NCBI GenBank assembly: GCA_028564705.1
Contig: JAPXFQ010002430.1
Span: 62,001 to 126,000, forward strand
DNA: 64,000 bases
From: Apricaphanius iberus
Taxonomy: Eukaryota > Chordata > Actinopteri > Cyprinodontiformes > Aphaniidae
Reading direction: 5' to 3'
Positions 49,004 through 62,135 of the stretch are shown here, in pieces. The notes under the pieces were generated by a model. It had not been told where the DNA came from. It did no database searches and saw nothing but the letters and a program-made list of their open reading frames with translations. Numbering within the stretch: position 1 is the stretch's first letter; each line of letters starts with the position of its first letter. Both the position numbers and the translations under genes were made by a program.

Positions 49004-49807
49004 GATGGAGGCCGACGCTCTACACCACTGCTGGGAGGGAAACTGGACCGGGGTGGAAGGCCGGGAGCCGATTAGGTGCCAGGAATGCTGCAGAAGATTC
49101 CTGAACGAGGTTTCTGATCCATGAGGTCAGAGGTGAGGCTGCAGATCCGGTGGATCCAACAGAGAACCGAGGAAGAGCTGTGAGACGGGAGAGGAGGAGC
49201 AGTCAACACAGCTGTTTGCTTCACACTAAACTCAGCGGTGAATAATTTAAACCAGCAGGCGTCCCACCGTGCTGTCAGCAGCTTCAGACGTTACAGAAAA
49301 GTAACCGGATCCTCTTATGTTCCAGGTGTGTGGATGAGGAAGCTGTTATACTGAAAACATCTGGTCTGAGCAAACGTTCATCACTTCTGGACGGGAAGCC
49401 GTTTGTAAACTACCACATTAACACCAATAATCACGGGTATTTAGTCTGTCATAGGAGAAAAAATGGCGTTCATTCATAAATGTCACACTTTCAAACAAAC
49501 TGCTTTTAAATATGGCGTCCTTTTTAATCAGTAAAGCACTTTCAGTTGCAATGTATGTATGAAAAGTGGTTTATTAATAAAGTTTAATTTGAATTACTGA
49601 TCTTTTTGTTAAAATACTGAAGATTTAGTTTCAAGCTAAACATATAACTTGGAAGATAAACAGGTTAGCTAAGAATTCAGTACAAAGTTAAATATTTAGT
49701 TTGGAGCTAAATATTTAACTAGCCCGTTTAGCTTGCTAAACCGAATATTTAGTTAGTTAACTGTTTTGTACAAAGTTAAATATTTAGTTTGTAGACTAGC
49801 TAAATAT

Positions 49808-49925
49808 TTATGGTAAATGGCCGTAACTTTGTATAGCGCTTTACTTGTTGCCTCAGGATCCCCGACACTAAAGCCAATCACAAACTGGAGATGCTAAGCT
49901 ACGTTGTAGCCACAGCTGCCATGGG
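49808..49925. mobile_element. Partial SINE-like repeat
   Basis: TAAATGGCCGTAACTTTGTA followed by TAGCGCTTTACTTG resembles the body of the SINE at 18,940-19,165. The rest of 49,060-51,110 holds no other recognisable feature and is probably the nacc2 5' UTR intron. Confidence 0.5.
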
Positions 49926-51081
49926 GCGCACTGACAGAGGCGAGGAGGACACTGGCGCCTGTAATAAATAACATGGAGTTTCTCATTTATTTCATCTATG
50001 AGGCTAAATTACCCCAATTATTGCTGTTAACTTTTGACCGTTGAACTTTCCAAACGGCTCCTCGTACTTCTGGCCTTCAGCTGAGCTTCATTCAGCCAAT
50101 TAGCTCCAGCACATTCTCTGCTGATCCATTGTCTCTGTTCCAGAGGTTCTAAAGGTTCTTCACACGTTGCAGATTGTGCTTTTGGAACCTTTTGAAGCCG
50201 TTCTCCCAGTTCAACTGTCACCAAACCACACTGGGATTACTGGTAACTCCTCAATTTCATCTCTGAGCCTTTTATGTCTGAAGCTGGGATTCTTCTCCAG
50301 GATTTGTCTGTTACTGGATCAGGACATTTGTATCTTCTCCCTTCTTCTCTAGTTTCTCTCCCAGTTCCACTACAGAGGTCCTTGTGGGTCCTGCACAGCA
50401 GACAGGAACCCAGCTGAGCTCCTGAAACCGTCCAGCTGATACCAGCTGGGTTCTATCAGGTAATGATGACATTGAACGCCTCAACAGGGCGGCCGGATGC
50501 CTACAGGAGCAGCTGGAGTTCCCCGTTCACAGCGAACACACCACTGATGGAGGAGGATACGTGCTGTGAAACGTCCACATCCAGACCCATCAACAAGTGA
50601 CGTTCAACCAACCGGACGTGGCTGGACACCAGGACATCAGGAAGAAGGACGGGCTCCAGCACTAATAAGAGAAGTTCAGCAGCTGTAAACTTGGAGGCTG
50701 AACCTCCCAGGTGGACACATGTAGACATGCGCCAATCAGACGTTCTCTGGTGGTAGAAAGTTCTCAGGAACCTGAAACTTTGACCCTGCAGTGACCTGCA
50801 GGCTTCAGCCACGTCTCAGTTAGAAGGACGGATCCCGACCTACCAGCAGGCTGTGGTGGACACCAGAGGGACGTCCCTGGAGTCCACCACAGCCTGCTGC
50901 AGTCCAGAAGACTTCACCAGGACCTCCCTGTGGTACTGACCCAGACTAATCTGTTCCTGTAGAGTTCTGGTCGAGGTTCTGATGGTTCAGCAGACAGAGA
51001 GGACCGCAGAGACAGACGGGTGGCAGGGAGACACACGAGTTAAAAGACAGCTCCTCAGTTTAGAGACAGAGAGAGGAGAAG

Positions 51082-51113
<32 letters not shown>

Positions 51114-51117
51114 GCTC

Positions 51118-51350
51118 CTTACCTCCAGCTGCTCCTCTTCCTCCTTTCCTTCTCCATGCAGCAGGCAGGACGGCTGGCTGGGAGAGGTTTTCTTCTCCTC
51201 CTTCGTTCAGTCAGTGCATCGTCTGGTGTGTCACAGGAGGGGAGGGAGGGGGGAGGGGGAGGCAGGGATACAGCAGACAGCCGAGGAGGAGGAGGAGGAG
51301 GAGGAGGAGGAAGAGGAGGAGGAGTCATCTGAGGACAGGCAGGGAGCTAA
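51118..51350 (-). promoter_or_regulatory. nacc2: Putative nacc2 non-coding first exon/promoter
   Basis: The minus strand shows a strong donor CTGGAG|GTAAGG near 51,122 after a GC-rich, purine/pyrimidine-biased stretch with (GGA)n at 51,285-51,325. It lies about 2 kb upstream of the coding exon's acceptor. A (GACA)n microsatellite adjoins it (51,080-51,113). Exon extent is not determined. Confidence 0.4.
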
Positions 51351-51443
51351 TGCGGCTAACTGCCCTGCAGAGGCTGAGAGGAGAGAGACATCACAGCTCG
51401 TCGCTGCAGAGACCAAAACACTGCAAGGTTGACAATCACTCCA

Positions 51444-51481
51444 ACACACACACACACACACACACGCACACACACAAAGAT

Positions 51482-51516
<35 letters not shown>

Positions 51517-51663
51517 TGAGTGGCATGACTTGGCCAAATGCACAGCGCTGCATTGCAGTGCTGAGGCTGAGTTGGCATGCTGAGTACATAGTGTGCATAC
51601 TGTGACACACACACACATCCTGTCTGTGGCTCTGAACTGAAACTTCTCTGTGCAAAGACAGAC

Positions 51664-51698
<35 letters not shown>

Positions 51699-51752
51699 GA
51701 GACAGACAGAGAGACAGACAGACAGAGAGACAGAGAGACAGACAGACAGGAG
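51444..51752. repeat. Microsatellite cluster (CA)n, (TG)n, (GACA)n
   Basis: A (CA)n run at about 51,444-51,475 is followed within 15 bp by a (TG)n run at 51,483-51,513, an inverted pair able to fold as a hairpin. A (GACA/GAGA)n tract follows at 51,658-51,752. Confidence 0.9.
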
Positions 51753-52171
51753 GGCGGAACGATGCCTCGATGACGGCTCATACTGTGTGAGTGTGGTTCC
51801 TGTGGACGACGTTTCACTTCGAGGAGATCTCTGCATCAGGAGAAAGACACTCGGTTCTTCAGAACCGATCCGGTTCAGAAGTCCGTACCAGATTACAGGG
51901 TGTGCAAAGTTAAATTCTTTCACTAATTCTACTTAAAAAGTGAAACCAATAGATGATATAGACTCATTAGATGCTAAGTGAGATATTTCAAGTCTTTGTT
52001 ATAATGTTGATTATGTTCTACAGCTTATTATGAAAACTCCCAATTCCAAATCTCAGAACCTGATAATATAGTGAAAAGGTTCCATATTTTAGGCTCAAAG
52101 GAGGAGGATTGTCAGGAAAAGGTTGTTCTACAGTGTTGGGGAGCTTCACAAGGAGTGGACTGAGGCTGGAG

Positions 52172-55100
52172 CTAGAGGCAAACTCCACCTGCAGAATGTG
52201 AAGCCAACCAGGAAGTGACAAAAACTGCAGTTCCTCCCTCATCCGCTGGGGGCTGGCTGCAAAAAGGAGCTACTTCCCATCGATTCCCATGTTAAAAAGA
52301 CCAACTTTACAGCAGAAATAAACATGTTTACAGCCTGAAAAAACCATTTTAGGTTAGATAGTTCAGGGTTTACAACATGACAATTCTGGGGTTGGAGTAT
52401 ATTTCTAACTCCTCCGTTTATTTGTAATTTAATTAGGAAATTATGAAGGCGTGTCCTTTTGATTGACAGGTCCGTCTAGGCTAACGCTGGTGGCTAATGG
52501 TGGCTAACTGTAGCTAATGGTGGTGGCTAATGGTGGCTAACGCTGGTGGCTAATGGTGGCTAACTGTAGCTAATGGTGGTGGCTAATGGTGGCTAATGCT
52601 GGTGGCTAATGGTGGCTAACTGTAGCTAAAGCTGGTGGCTAATGGTGGCTAACTGTAGCTAATGCTGGTGGCTAATGGTGGCTAACGATGGTGGCTAATG
52701 GTGGTTAACTGTAGCTAATGGTGGTGGCTAATGGTGGCTAATGCTGGTGGCTAATGGTGGCTAACTGTAGCTAATACTGGTGGCTAACGATGGTGGCTAA
52801 TGGTGGCTAACTGTAGCTAATGGTCGCTAACGCTGGTAGCTAATGGTGGCTAACTGTAGCTAATGGTGACTAACGGTTGCTAATGGTGGCTAACGCTGGT
52901 GGCTAATGGTGGCTAACTGTAGCTAATGGTGTCTAACGCTGGTGGCTAATGGTGGCTAACGGTGGTGGCTAATGATGGCTAACTGTGGTAGCTAATGGTG
53001 GCTAACAGTAGCTAATGGTGGCTAATGGTGGCTAAGGCTGGTGGCTAACTGTAGCTAATGGTGGCTAACGCTGGTGGCTAATGGTGGCTAACTGTAGCTA
53101 ATGGTGGTGGCAAATGGTGGCTAATGCTGGTGGCTAATGGTGGCTAACTGTAGCTAATAGTGGTGGCTAATGGTGGCTAACGATGGTGGCTAACTTTAGC
53201 TAATGGTGGCTAACACTGGTAGCTAATGGTGGCTAACTGTAGCTAATGGTGACTAACGGTAGCTAATGGTGGCTAAAGCTGGTGGCTAATGGTGGCTAAC
53301 GATGGTGGCTAATGATGGCTAACTGTGGTAACTAATGGTGGCTAACAGTAGCTAATGGTGGCTAACTGTAGCTAATAGTGGTGGCTAATGGTGGCTAAGG
53401 CTGGTGGCTAACTGTAGCTAATGGTGGTGGCTAATGGTGGCTCACGATGGTGGCTAATGGTGGCTAACTGTAGCTAATGGTGGCTAACGCTGGTAGCTAA
53501 TGGTGGCTTACTGTAGCTAATGGTGACTAATGGTAGCTAATGGTGGCTAACGCTGGTGGCTAATGGTGGCTAACTGTAGCTAATGGTGGCTAACGCTGGT
53601 AGCTAATGGTGGCTTACGGTGGTGGCTAATGATGGCTAACTGTGGTAGCTAATGGTGGCTAACAGTAGCTAATGGTGGCTAACTGTAGCTAATGGTGGTG
53701 GCTAATGATGGCTAACTGTGGTAGCTAATGGTGGCTAACTGTAGCTAATTGTGGCTAACTGTGGTAGCCAATGGTGGCTAACGGTAGCTAATGGTGGCTA
53801 AAGGTAGCTAATGGTGGCTAACTGTAGCTAATGGTGGCTAATTGTGGCTAACTGTGGTAGCCAATGGTGGCTAACGGTAGCTGGTGGCTAACTGTGGTAG
53901 CCAATAGTGGCTAACGGTAGCTAATGGTGGCTAACTGTAGCTAATGGTGGCTAAAGGTAGCTAATGGTGGCTAACTGTAGCTAATGGTGGCTAATTGTGG
54001 CTAACTGTGGTAGCCAATGGTGGCTAACGGTAGCTGGTGGCTAACTGTGGTAGCCAATAGTGGCTAACGGTAGCTAATGGTGGCTAACTGTAGCTAATGG
54101 TGGCTAAAGGTAGCTAATGGTGGCTAACTGTAGCTAATGGTGGCTAATTGTGGCTAACTGTGGTAGCCAATGGTGGCTAACGGTAGCTCATGGTGGCTAA
54201 CTGTAGCTAATGGTGGCTAACTGTGGTAGCTAATGGAGGCTAACTGTATCTAATGGTGGCTAACGGTAGCTAATGGTGGCTAACTGTAGTTAATGGTGGC
54301 TTATGGTGGCTAACTGTAGCTAATGGTGGCTAATGGTGGCTAACTGTATCTGATGGTGGCTAACTGTAGCTAATTGTTGCCTACGCTGGTGGCTAACTGT
54401 AGCTAATTGTGGATAACTGTAGCTAATTGTGGCTAACTGTAGCTAATGGTGGCTAATGGTGGCTAACTGTAGCTAATGGTAGCTAATTGTGGCTAACGCT
54501 GGTGGCTAACTGTAGCTAATAGCTGCTCCGTAGTCTGCTGTCCGCCTCTGCTTGCGGGGAACCTCTTCACAGCCTGGGACTAACGTAAAGACTTCAGTCA
54601 TTTGGTGTTTCTGAAGTCCAATATCAGTTGCCTCTGCAGTTTTTATTCGGTTTTGGATGTTAATCTGCAATTATTGGACAAAGACGGCTTGCTGTGGTGT
54701 TGATTACAGTAACAGACCGTCCAAGAAGTTTATGCTTTGGGGGGAGGCTTCATACCAGCTGATGCTTAACCAGCTGTGGGGGGGTTCTGTCGGGTGGCAG
54801 AGAGGAATGCTGTTCTGGTCGGAGCTTTTATCTCTTTCTACACGCGAGTTGGAGCAGGCGATCAGTCGGGTAGCAGCAGAGCAGCAAAGTCGGCAGGACC
54901 GATAAACCGCAGCATCCAGAGCGGGAGTCGGCTAGATCAGGCTGGAAGACTACAGAGTTGGACTCTAGACAGACTGGATGATCACTGGTTAGATCAGTAA
55001 TGGTGTGAGGAACACAGCTGGAGTCATAAACTAATGGATGAGATGTGAGGTGAGTCAAAAGCATTTTATTTTTTTTAGGGGATCTGAGTTTCATGATGAC

Positions 55101-55593
55101 TTTGTGACGCTTTTTGCTGGATGTGTTGTTAAGATAAGCCGACTAAGTCCTCATTCTCCACCGATGGTAATTGGAAATAACACAATATGAGGCCGTATTG
55201 ATCCGACCCATTTGGGTCTTATTATATTGATCTGTTTTCTCTACTCGAGATGTTTCTGCGTCTAAAAGGATCGCTGTTGAAAAACGGGGTAAAAGTCTCT
55301 TAACCGCGGTCTTCTGGCTGAAACCGGCTGCAGCCTACGTTAGCGTCAGTTAGCTCCCGACTAGCTTCTGTTTAGCTTCTAGCTATGTCGGCTCGGAGCG
55401 TTAACCCTCCGCCCACCCTCACAGCGCCACTCTCAGCTCCACCTCTTTGCCCATTTTTGGAGTTTCTGAGAGTGACGAGTCACGCGGACAAGATGGCGGC
55501 GGTGGGAACCGCCCAGTTGGCCTCATTTTTAGCTGTTTAGAAACCTGTGGGTGATGTCAACAAGGGTTTGTCCATTGTTTGTTACAGTCTATG
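52172..55593. mobile_element. Insertion inside the Tc1 element, 8-bp duplication
   Basis: GGCTGGAG at 52164-52171 recurs at 55594-55601, and the Tc1 sequence GAGGCTGGAG...TTAGTGC reads on across the gap. The inserted element begins CTAGAGGCAAACTCCACC and ends TTACAGTCTATG, both familiar from a dispersed teleost repeat. An 8-bp duplication fits hAT-type insertion. Most of it is the minisatellite at 52,487-54,520. Confidence 0.7.
52487..54520. repeat. 2-kb array of 10-bp GCTAAYNGTR motif
   Basis: The motif is GCTAATGGTG / GCTAACTGTA / GCTAACGCTG, with optional extra GTG, in irregular order. Larger blocks recur (for example near 53,830 and 54,010). It is unrelated to the other arrays and lies within the inserted element. 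Confidence 0.92.
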
Positions 55594-55601
55594 GGCTGGA
55601 G

Positions 55602-56010
55602 TTAGTGCATCAAGAACCACCACACAGAGATTGATCCTTGACATCGGCTTCACATGTCCTGTTCCTCTGATCAACATGCTGTGGTCCAAAGTCCTCTTTT
55701 CTGATCTCATTCTGGATCATTTCATGCTTCCTTCTGCAGAACAGCTTTATGGAGATAGTGACTTCATTTTCCAGCAAAACTTGGTACCTGCCCCCACTGC
55801 CAACAGTACCAAAACCTGCTTCAATGACCATGATGGGAGTAGTGGGCTTGATTTGCCAGCAAACTGGTCTGACCTTTAATCCCATAGAGAATCTATGGAG
55901 CATTGCCATGAGAAAGATGAGAGACGTGAGCTGTAACAATAAAGACTACCTAAAGGCCACTGTTAAAGCATCCTGGTCTTCCCTAACACCTCAGGCTGAT
56001 AGCATCCACG
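55602..56010 (+). pseudogene. Tc1-type transposase remnant
   Basis: Shifted frames read FQQNLVPAPTANSTKT (QQD-DPxHT block with catalytic Asp changed to Asn), then NPIENLWSIAMRKMRD and KATVKASWSSLTPQ. The C-terminal end (MRGIKAGSDAAGQTNY then stop) lies at 58,998-59,043, beyond the satellite. Confidence 0.8.
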
Positions 56011-58990
56011 CTAACAGCATCTATGCTACATGCTGATAGCATCAGTGAAACAGACTAATAGCATCCATGCTAAAGGCTGATAGTATCCATGCTAAAGGCT
56101 GATAGCATCCGTGAAACAGGCTAATAGCATCTATGCTACCGGCTGATAGCATCAGTGAAACAAGCTAATAGCATCTATGCTACCGGCTGATAGCATCAGT
56201 GAAACAGGCTAATAGCATCTATGCTACCGGCTGATAGCATCAGTGAAACAGGCTAATAGCATCCATGCTAAAAGCTGATAGCATCAATACTACAGGCTGA
56301 TAGCATCCATGCTAAAGGCTGATAGCATATATGCTACAGGCCGATAGGATCCATGCTGCAGGCTCACAGCATCCATGCTAATATCATCCAGGCTGATAGC
56401 ATCCATGCTACACACTGATCGCATCTGTGCCGAAGGATGATAGCATCCATGCTAAAGGCTGATAGCATCCGTGAAACACGCTAATAGCATCCATGCTATA
56501 GGCTGATAACATCTATGCTCAACGCTGATAGTATCCATGCTACATGCTGATAGCATCCATGCTAAAGGCTGATAGTATCCGTGAAACAGGCTAATAGCAT
56601 CTATGCTACCGGCTGATAGCATCAGTGAAACAGGCTAATAGCATCTATGCTACCGGCTGATAGCATCAGTGAAACAGGCTAATAGCATCCATGCTAAAAG
56701 CTGATTGCATCCATACTACAGGCTGATAGCATCCATGCTAAAGGCTGATAACATCTATACTACAGGCCGATAGGATCCATGCTACAGACTCACATCATCT
56801 ATGCTAATAGCATCCACGCTACACACTGATAGCATTCATGCTACACACTGATAGCAACCATGCTACACACTGATCACATCTGTGCTAAAGGATGATAGCA
56901 TCCGTGATACAAGCTAATAGCATCCAGACTAGTGGCTGATAGCATTGAGGAGAGTCGCGGAGAGCATCCATACTACGTGCTGACAGCATTCATGCTAAAG
57001 GCTGATAACATCCATACTACAGGCTGATAACATCGGTGAAACAGGCAGAAAGCATCTACGCTACAGGCTGATAGCATCCATACTACAGGCTGATAGCATC
57101 CGTGAAACAGGCAGATAGCATCTACGCTACAGGCTGATAGCATCCATGCTACGGGCTGATAACATCCATGCTACGTGCTGACAGCATTCCTGCTAAAGGC
57201 TGATAACATCCATACTACAGGCTGATAGCATCCGTGAAACAGGCAGATAGCATCTACGCTACAGGCTCATAGCATCCATACTACAGGCTGATAGCATCCG
57301 TGAAACAGGCAGATAGCATCTACGCTACAGGCTGATAGCATCCATGCTACGGGCTGAAAACATCCATGCTACGTGCTGACAGCATTCCTGCTAAAGGCTG
57401 ATAACATCCATACTACAGGCTGATAGCATCCGTGAAACAGGCAGATAGCATCTACGCTACAGGCTGATAACATCCATACTACAGGCTGATAGCATCCATG
57501 ATAAAGGCAGATAGCATCTACGCTACAGGCTGATAGCATCCATACTACAGGCTGATAGCATCCATGATAAAGGCAGATAGCATCTACGCTACAGGCTGAT
57601 AACATCCATACTACAGGCTTATAGCATCCATGCTACGGGCTGATAACATCCATGCTACTTGCTGACAGCATTCATGCTAAAGGCTGATAACATCCATACT
57701 ACAGGCTGATAGCATCCGTGAAACAGGCAGATAGCATCTACGCTACAGGCTGATAGCATCCATACTACAGGCTTATAGCATCCATGCTACGGGCTGATAA
57801 CATCCATGCTACGTGCTGACAGCATTCATGCTAAAGGCTGATAACATCCATACTACAGGCTGATAGCATCGGTAAAACAGGCAAATAGCATCTACGCTAC
57901 AGGCTGATAACATCTACGCTACAGGCTGATAGCATCCATGATAAAGGCAGATAGCATCTACGCTACAGGCTGATAACATCCATACTACAGGCTTATAGCA
58001 TCCATGCTACGGGCTGATAACATCCATGCTACGTGCTGACAGCATTCATGCTAAAGGCTGATAACATCCATACTACAGGCTGATAGCATCGGTAAAACAG
58101 GCAAATAGCATCTACGCTACAGGCTGATAACATCTACGCTACAGGCTGATAGCATCCATGATAAAGGCAGATAGCATCTACGCTACAGGCTGATAACATC
58201 CATACTACAGGCTTATAGCATCCATGCTACGGGCTGATAACATCCATGCTACGTGCTGACAGCATTCATGCTAAAGGCTGATAACATCCATACTACAGGC
58301 TGATAGCATCGGTGAAACAGGCAAATAGCATCTACGCTACAGGCTGATAACATCCATACTACAGGCTGATAGCATCCGTGAAACAGGCAGATAGCATCTA
58401 CGCTACAGGCTGATAGCATCCATACTACAGGCTTATAGCATCCATGCTACGGGCTGATAACATCCAAGCTACGTGCTGACAGCATTCATGCTAAAGGCTG
58501 ATAACATCCATACTACAGGCTGATAGCATCGGTGAAACAGGCAGATAGCATCTACGCTACAGGCTGATAGCATCCATACTACAGGCTGATAGCATCGGTG
58601 AAACAGGCAGATAGCATCTACGCTACAGGCTGATAGCATCCATACTACAGGCTGATAGCATCCGTGAAACAGGCAGATAGCATCTACGCTACAGGCTGAT
58701 AGCATCCATGCTACGGGCTGATAACATCCAAGCTACGTGCTGACAGCATTCATGCTAAAGGCTGATAACATCCATACTACAGGCTGATAGCATCGGTGAA
58801 ACAGGCAAATAGCATCTACGCTACAGGCTGATAACATCTACGCTACAGGCTGATAGCATCCATGATAAAGGCAGATAGCATCTACGCTACAGGCTGATAA
58901 CATCCATACTACAGGCTTATAGCATCCATGCTACGGGCTGACAGCATTCATGCTAAAGGCTGATAACATCCATACTACAGGCTGATAGCA
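56000..58990. repeat. 3-kb, 22-bp satellite born in a Tc1 transposase
   Basis: Unit AGGCTGATAGCATCCATGCT + AC, with variants AGGCAGATAGCATCTACG and GCATCCGTGAAAC. Higher-order blocks of about 180 bp recur strongly at 57.0-58.9 kb. Both the first and last units run without a break into Tc1 transposase sequence. Confidence 0.95.
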
Positions 58991-59486
58991 TCCATGCGCG
59001 GCATTAAAGCAGGAAGTGATGCAGCAGGTCAGACCAACTACTGAGTACATACACAGGACTAGACTTTACGCAGGTCCCACATTTCTCTGTTTAAAATCAG
59101 TCATATTGATTTGATGTAATATTGTAATTAAGTCATAATCACCAGAATTATAAAAAAATAACACTTTAAATATCTATTTTTGTATGTCATGAGTCTATAT
59201 CATATATTAGTTTCACTTTATAAACTGAATTGGAGAAATAAATGAACTTGTGCAGTATATTCTGTTTTCCTCTTTTAACTGGACAATCAATGGTGACAAA
59301 GTCTCAGTGAGGAGAATCATGGAGACTTCCTGATGTCTACAGAGGTCAATACGTTTTTGCCTCCTTCCTTATTTCTTATGTTTAGCTTCTTTTTCTCACC
59401 AATGTTTCCCATTATCAAACAAAAATGAATATCAGCGAAACGCAACAGAAGTAAACACAAAATGCAGTTTTTATTTAAGGTTTTTA

Positions 59487-59789
59487 TTAGGGATAGACTG
59501 ATACCGCTGTAATACACTTGTTGATATTAACAAGAACCAATACTTCAAATGTGGAAATTCAGCAATAATTTCACAGAAAATGTTTAGTTTTTTTCTGAGT
59601 TATTTGTTTTGTGGTCATTTTTACAAATACTTTATCTTTTATCTAACTCCCCATAATTTGTAGTAACAAGCAGAGACGAAAATAAAACTTGTTGTAATTC
59701 ATTGCATTTTTGGTGAGGTAGAAGTATCGGCACCGGCAAGTACTCAGATCCAGTATCGGTTTGAAACATGTGGTAATACTGCATCCCTG
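59487..59789. mobile_element. Short hAT-like non-autonomous element
   Basis: Left end AGGGATAGACTGATACCG, right end complementary to CAGGGATGCAGTATTACC, with TATCGG motifs inside. Flanks TTTTATTA and GGTTATTA agree at six of eight. 59,800-60,750 holds only short unassigned frames. Confidence 0.5.
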
Positions 59790-60753
59790 GTTATTATTAT
59801 TAAAGGAGAAAAACATCCAAACCTGCATGTTCCTGTGAGACAAAGTGACCCCCCCGCATTAAAGTGGTTCATCACACCTGAGTTCAGGTTGTGTGGCCAC
59901 GCCCCCGGCTCTAAGTGAAGCTGACCAACAGGTCGGGCATCAGCTCCAAAGACGTTCAGGAACCAATGAGAGAGGAAGTAAGCGGTGAAGGTTCCAGGGA
60001 ACCGCCATCACATGGAAGAATGGTGGAACCTTCCCAGCAGACCAGAATCACTCCACCAGGAGGTCACAGAGAGGCCTCACTTCCCTCTGAGCCAGCTGAG
60101 GTCAGAGGTCAGGACTCAGCAATGAGAAGCGCAGTGAGCAGGAATGGCCTGATGGCAGAGATCCTGTACAGAGACTTGATTTAAATAATGACCTAAGTTA
60201 AGATTCTACCATGTCACATTAACCTTTGTGAAATAGGATAAATTACATTTTGGTAAATGGGAAGTTGAGACTTCCTGAGTTCAAATTTAGTCTTTGGCTA
60301 TGATAAATAAGTCAGGTTTAAGTTTAAAACACAGATGCAGCCCTGAATAATCTGTAGCCAATGCTAGTTAGATAGCAGGCTACGAACGTTCCTCTTATGT
60401 TCAGGTAAAACGTAGTTTTTAGGGTGAAGAATGATTACACTAGCTTCAAATAATGCTGATTAATTGATGATAACTCGCAGACCGTCGTGTTGACTAATGA
60501 ATATGGTTTTCTTTTTTAGCTTCATGTTGTTTCAGCAGTACACTTATGGCTTCCTGCAGTTTGATTGTCACTACTTCCTTTTCCAGAAAGGAACTTTTCA
60601 GATTAAAAGCTTCTCATGCTGACTATGAAACTGGATTTGTTTGTTCATTACAAAAGACCAGGATCTTCAGAGTTCTGCTTCTGGGTACAGACGCACACCA
60701 CACTTTTCAGATTTTCATTCTCTGTGTTTAAAACCATCCATCTTCGTCCTATT

Positions 60754-61382
60754 AGGCTACGTTCACACTGCAGGTGAAAGCGCATCAAATCCGACTTTTT
60801 TGCCCCTATGCGACCCATATCCGATCTTTTTCTGCCGGTCTGAACGGCACAAATCCGATTTTTTAAAATCCGACCCGGGTCACTTCAGTATGTGGTGCTG
60901 AATCCGATACATATCTGATGTTTTTGAAAGCGGCTGAGGTCTGAACGGCCATGTCGCTTTAAATCCGTCTTTTACATCACTGACACGAGACGGCGTGTCA
61001 GTGATGTCAATAATCAGCGCCGGAGAAAACAAACGAACAAGCATGGTGGCCATTGTTAAAGCACCAGCTCTCCTTTTTCTTGTTGTCATTCTTTATCTAA
61101 TTAATTTGTCAAAATTCCGTCGGTTCCGACTATGCGAGAATTGATAGACCCCTGAAAAAACGCTTACATCTGAAGCCGTCACTTTTACTTGTGTGTGACG
61201 TACTATGGTGACGTCTCATCTTCTTCTGCGCGTGCGGGGCGCTTTGGAGCCGTGAAACGTTCACACTGGAGCGCGTTTGCTTTCGCATTTTATCTGTAGT
61301 GTAAACGACAGTACAAAAAAAATCGGATTTGATCAAAAAAAATCGGACTTGAGCATTAAGACCTGCAGTGTGAACGTAGCCT
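60754..61382. mobile_element. MITE with perfect 22-bp terminal inverted repeats
   Basis: AGGCTACGTTCACACTGCAG at the left is exactly complementary to the right end. The interior contains repeated AAATCCGA / TCGGATT words and no gene. Target duplication is ambiguous (ATT against TTA). It sits just 3' of qsox2. Confidence 0.85.
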
Positions 61383-61464
61383 TTAACGAACTCTGAATCT
61401 GTCTGATGGGATCTGCGGACTGAGGTGACCTTTGACCCCTGACATGGTGATGAAGGACGACTCA

Positions 61465-62135
61465 GGCCTGCAGAGACGACTTTTATTCACACAACAAAGA
61501 TCTGAAACAATCAGCAGGAAAATACAAAGCGACTGACGGCTGAAACCAGCAGGGGGAGCCACTGAGAATCATGAATGAGAGGAGACTCCATCACGCCACC
61601 TAGAGGACAGACTCTCCTCATCAGGAAACACATCAGATTTGTCACTGCAGGAAGCTTCCACCAGGTGGCGCCACTCAGATTTCTGGTTCTGCATGATTCA
61701 GAACCAGTGTTTACTGGGACCAAACGCAGCTCCTCCAGTCGGTTTACGGTCCGTTATCAGGTCCGGTTCTGGATGGTTCTGATCAGCAGCTTCACATTTG
61801 GCACACAGTCAACTCAGACTGAGGTTCAGATTCTGGGTTCTGATGGGCTCAGTCTCTATCTAAGGCTCTGGGAAGGTAACCCGGTCCTCAGTCTTTCTAG
61901 AATCCGGTCCAGGGACCATTCTATAGTCCGGTCCAGTTATCAGTCTGGAGTCCAGTCCTGAATCCGGTCCAGACTCCAGTTTGTTAGTGTAAAATAAATA
62001 AAAACACGCTGAGCGTAATGAGTCTCTAAAGCATCCAGAACCACTTTGACCCGGTTCTGACCCGATGTAGCGGGCTCCTTCACAGACGACGGACTGCTTG
62101 GGTCCAAGGTGTGATGCGGACGGATCAGAACCGGG
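61465..62135 (-). other. qsox2: qsox2 3' UTR with poly(A) signal
   Basis: Minus-strand AATAAA at 61,482-61,487 (plus CTTTTATTCAC) follows the stop codon by about 650 nt. The UTR contains many GGTTCTG words but no repeat array. Confidence 0.6.

Larger units (their letters stand above)
51898..59262 (+). mobile_element. Tc1/mariner element, split and expanded to 7.4 kb
   Basis: Sequence near 51,905-51,950 is the approximate complement of 59,205-59,260 (AAAAAGTGAAACC with GTTTCACTTTATAAAC). The body is in order: 5' part to 52,171, interruption by another element (52,172-55,593), transposase remnant (55,602-56,010), a 3-kb satellite, then the transposase C-terminus and 3' end (58,975-59,262). Without insert and satellite it would be roughly 1 kb. 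It is long dead. Confidence 0.7.

Noticed and set aside
59915..60184. 89-codon plus-strand frame
   Set aside because: No homology recognised, no splice or promoter context; left unassigned.
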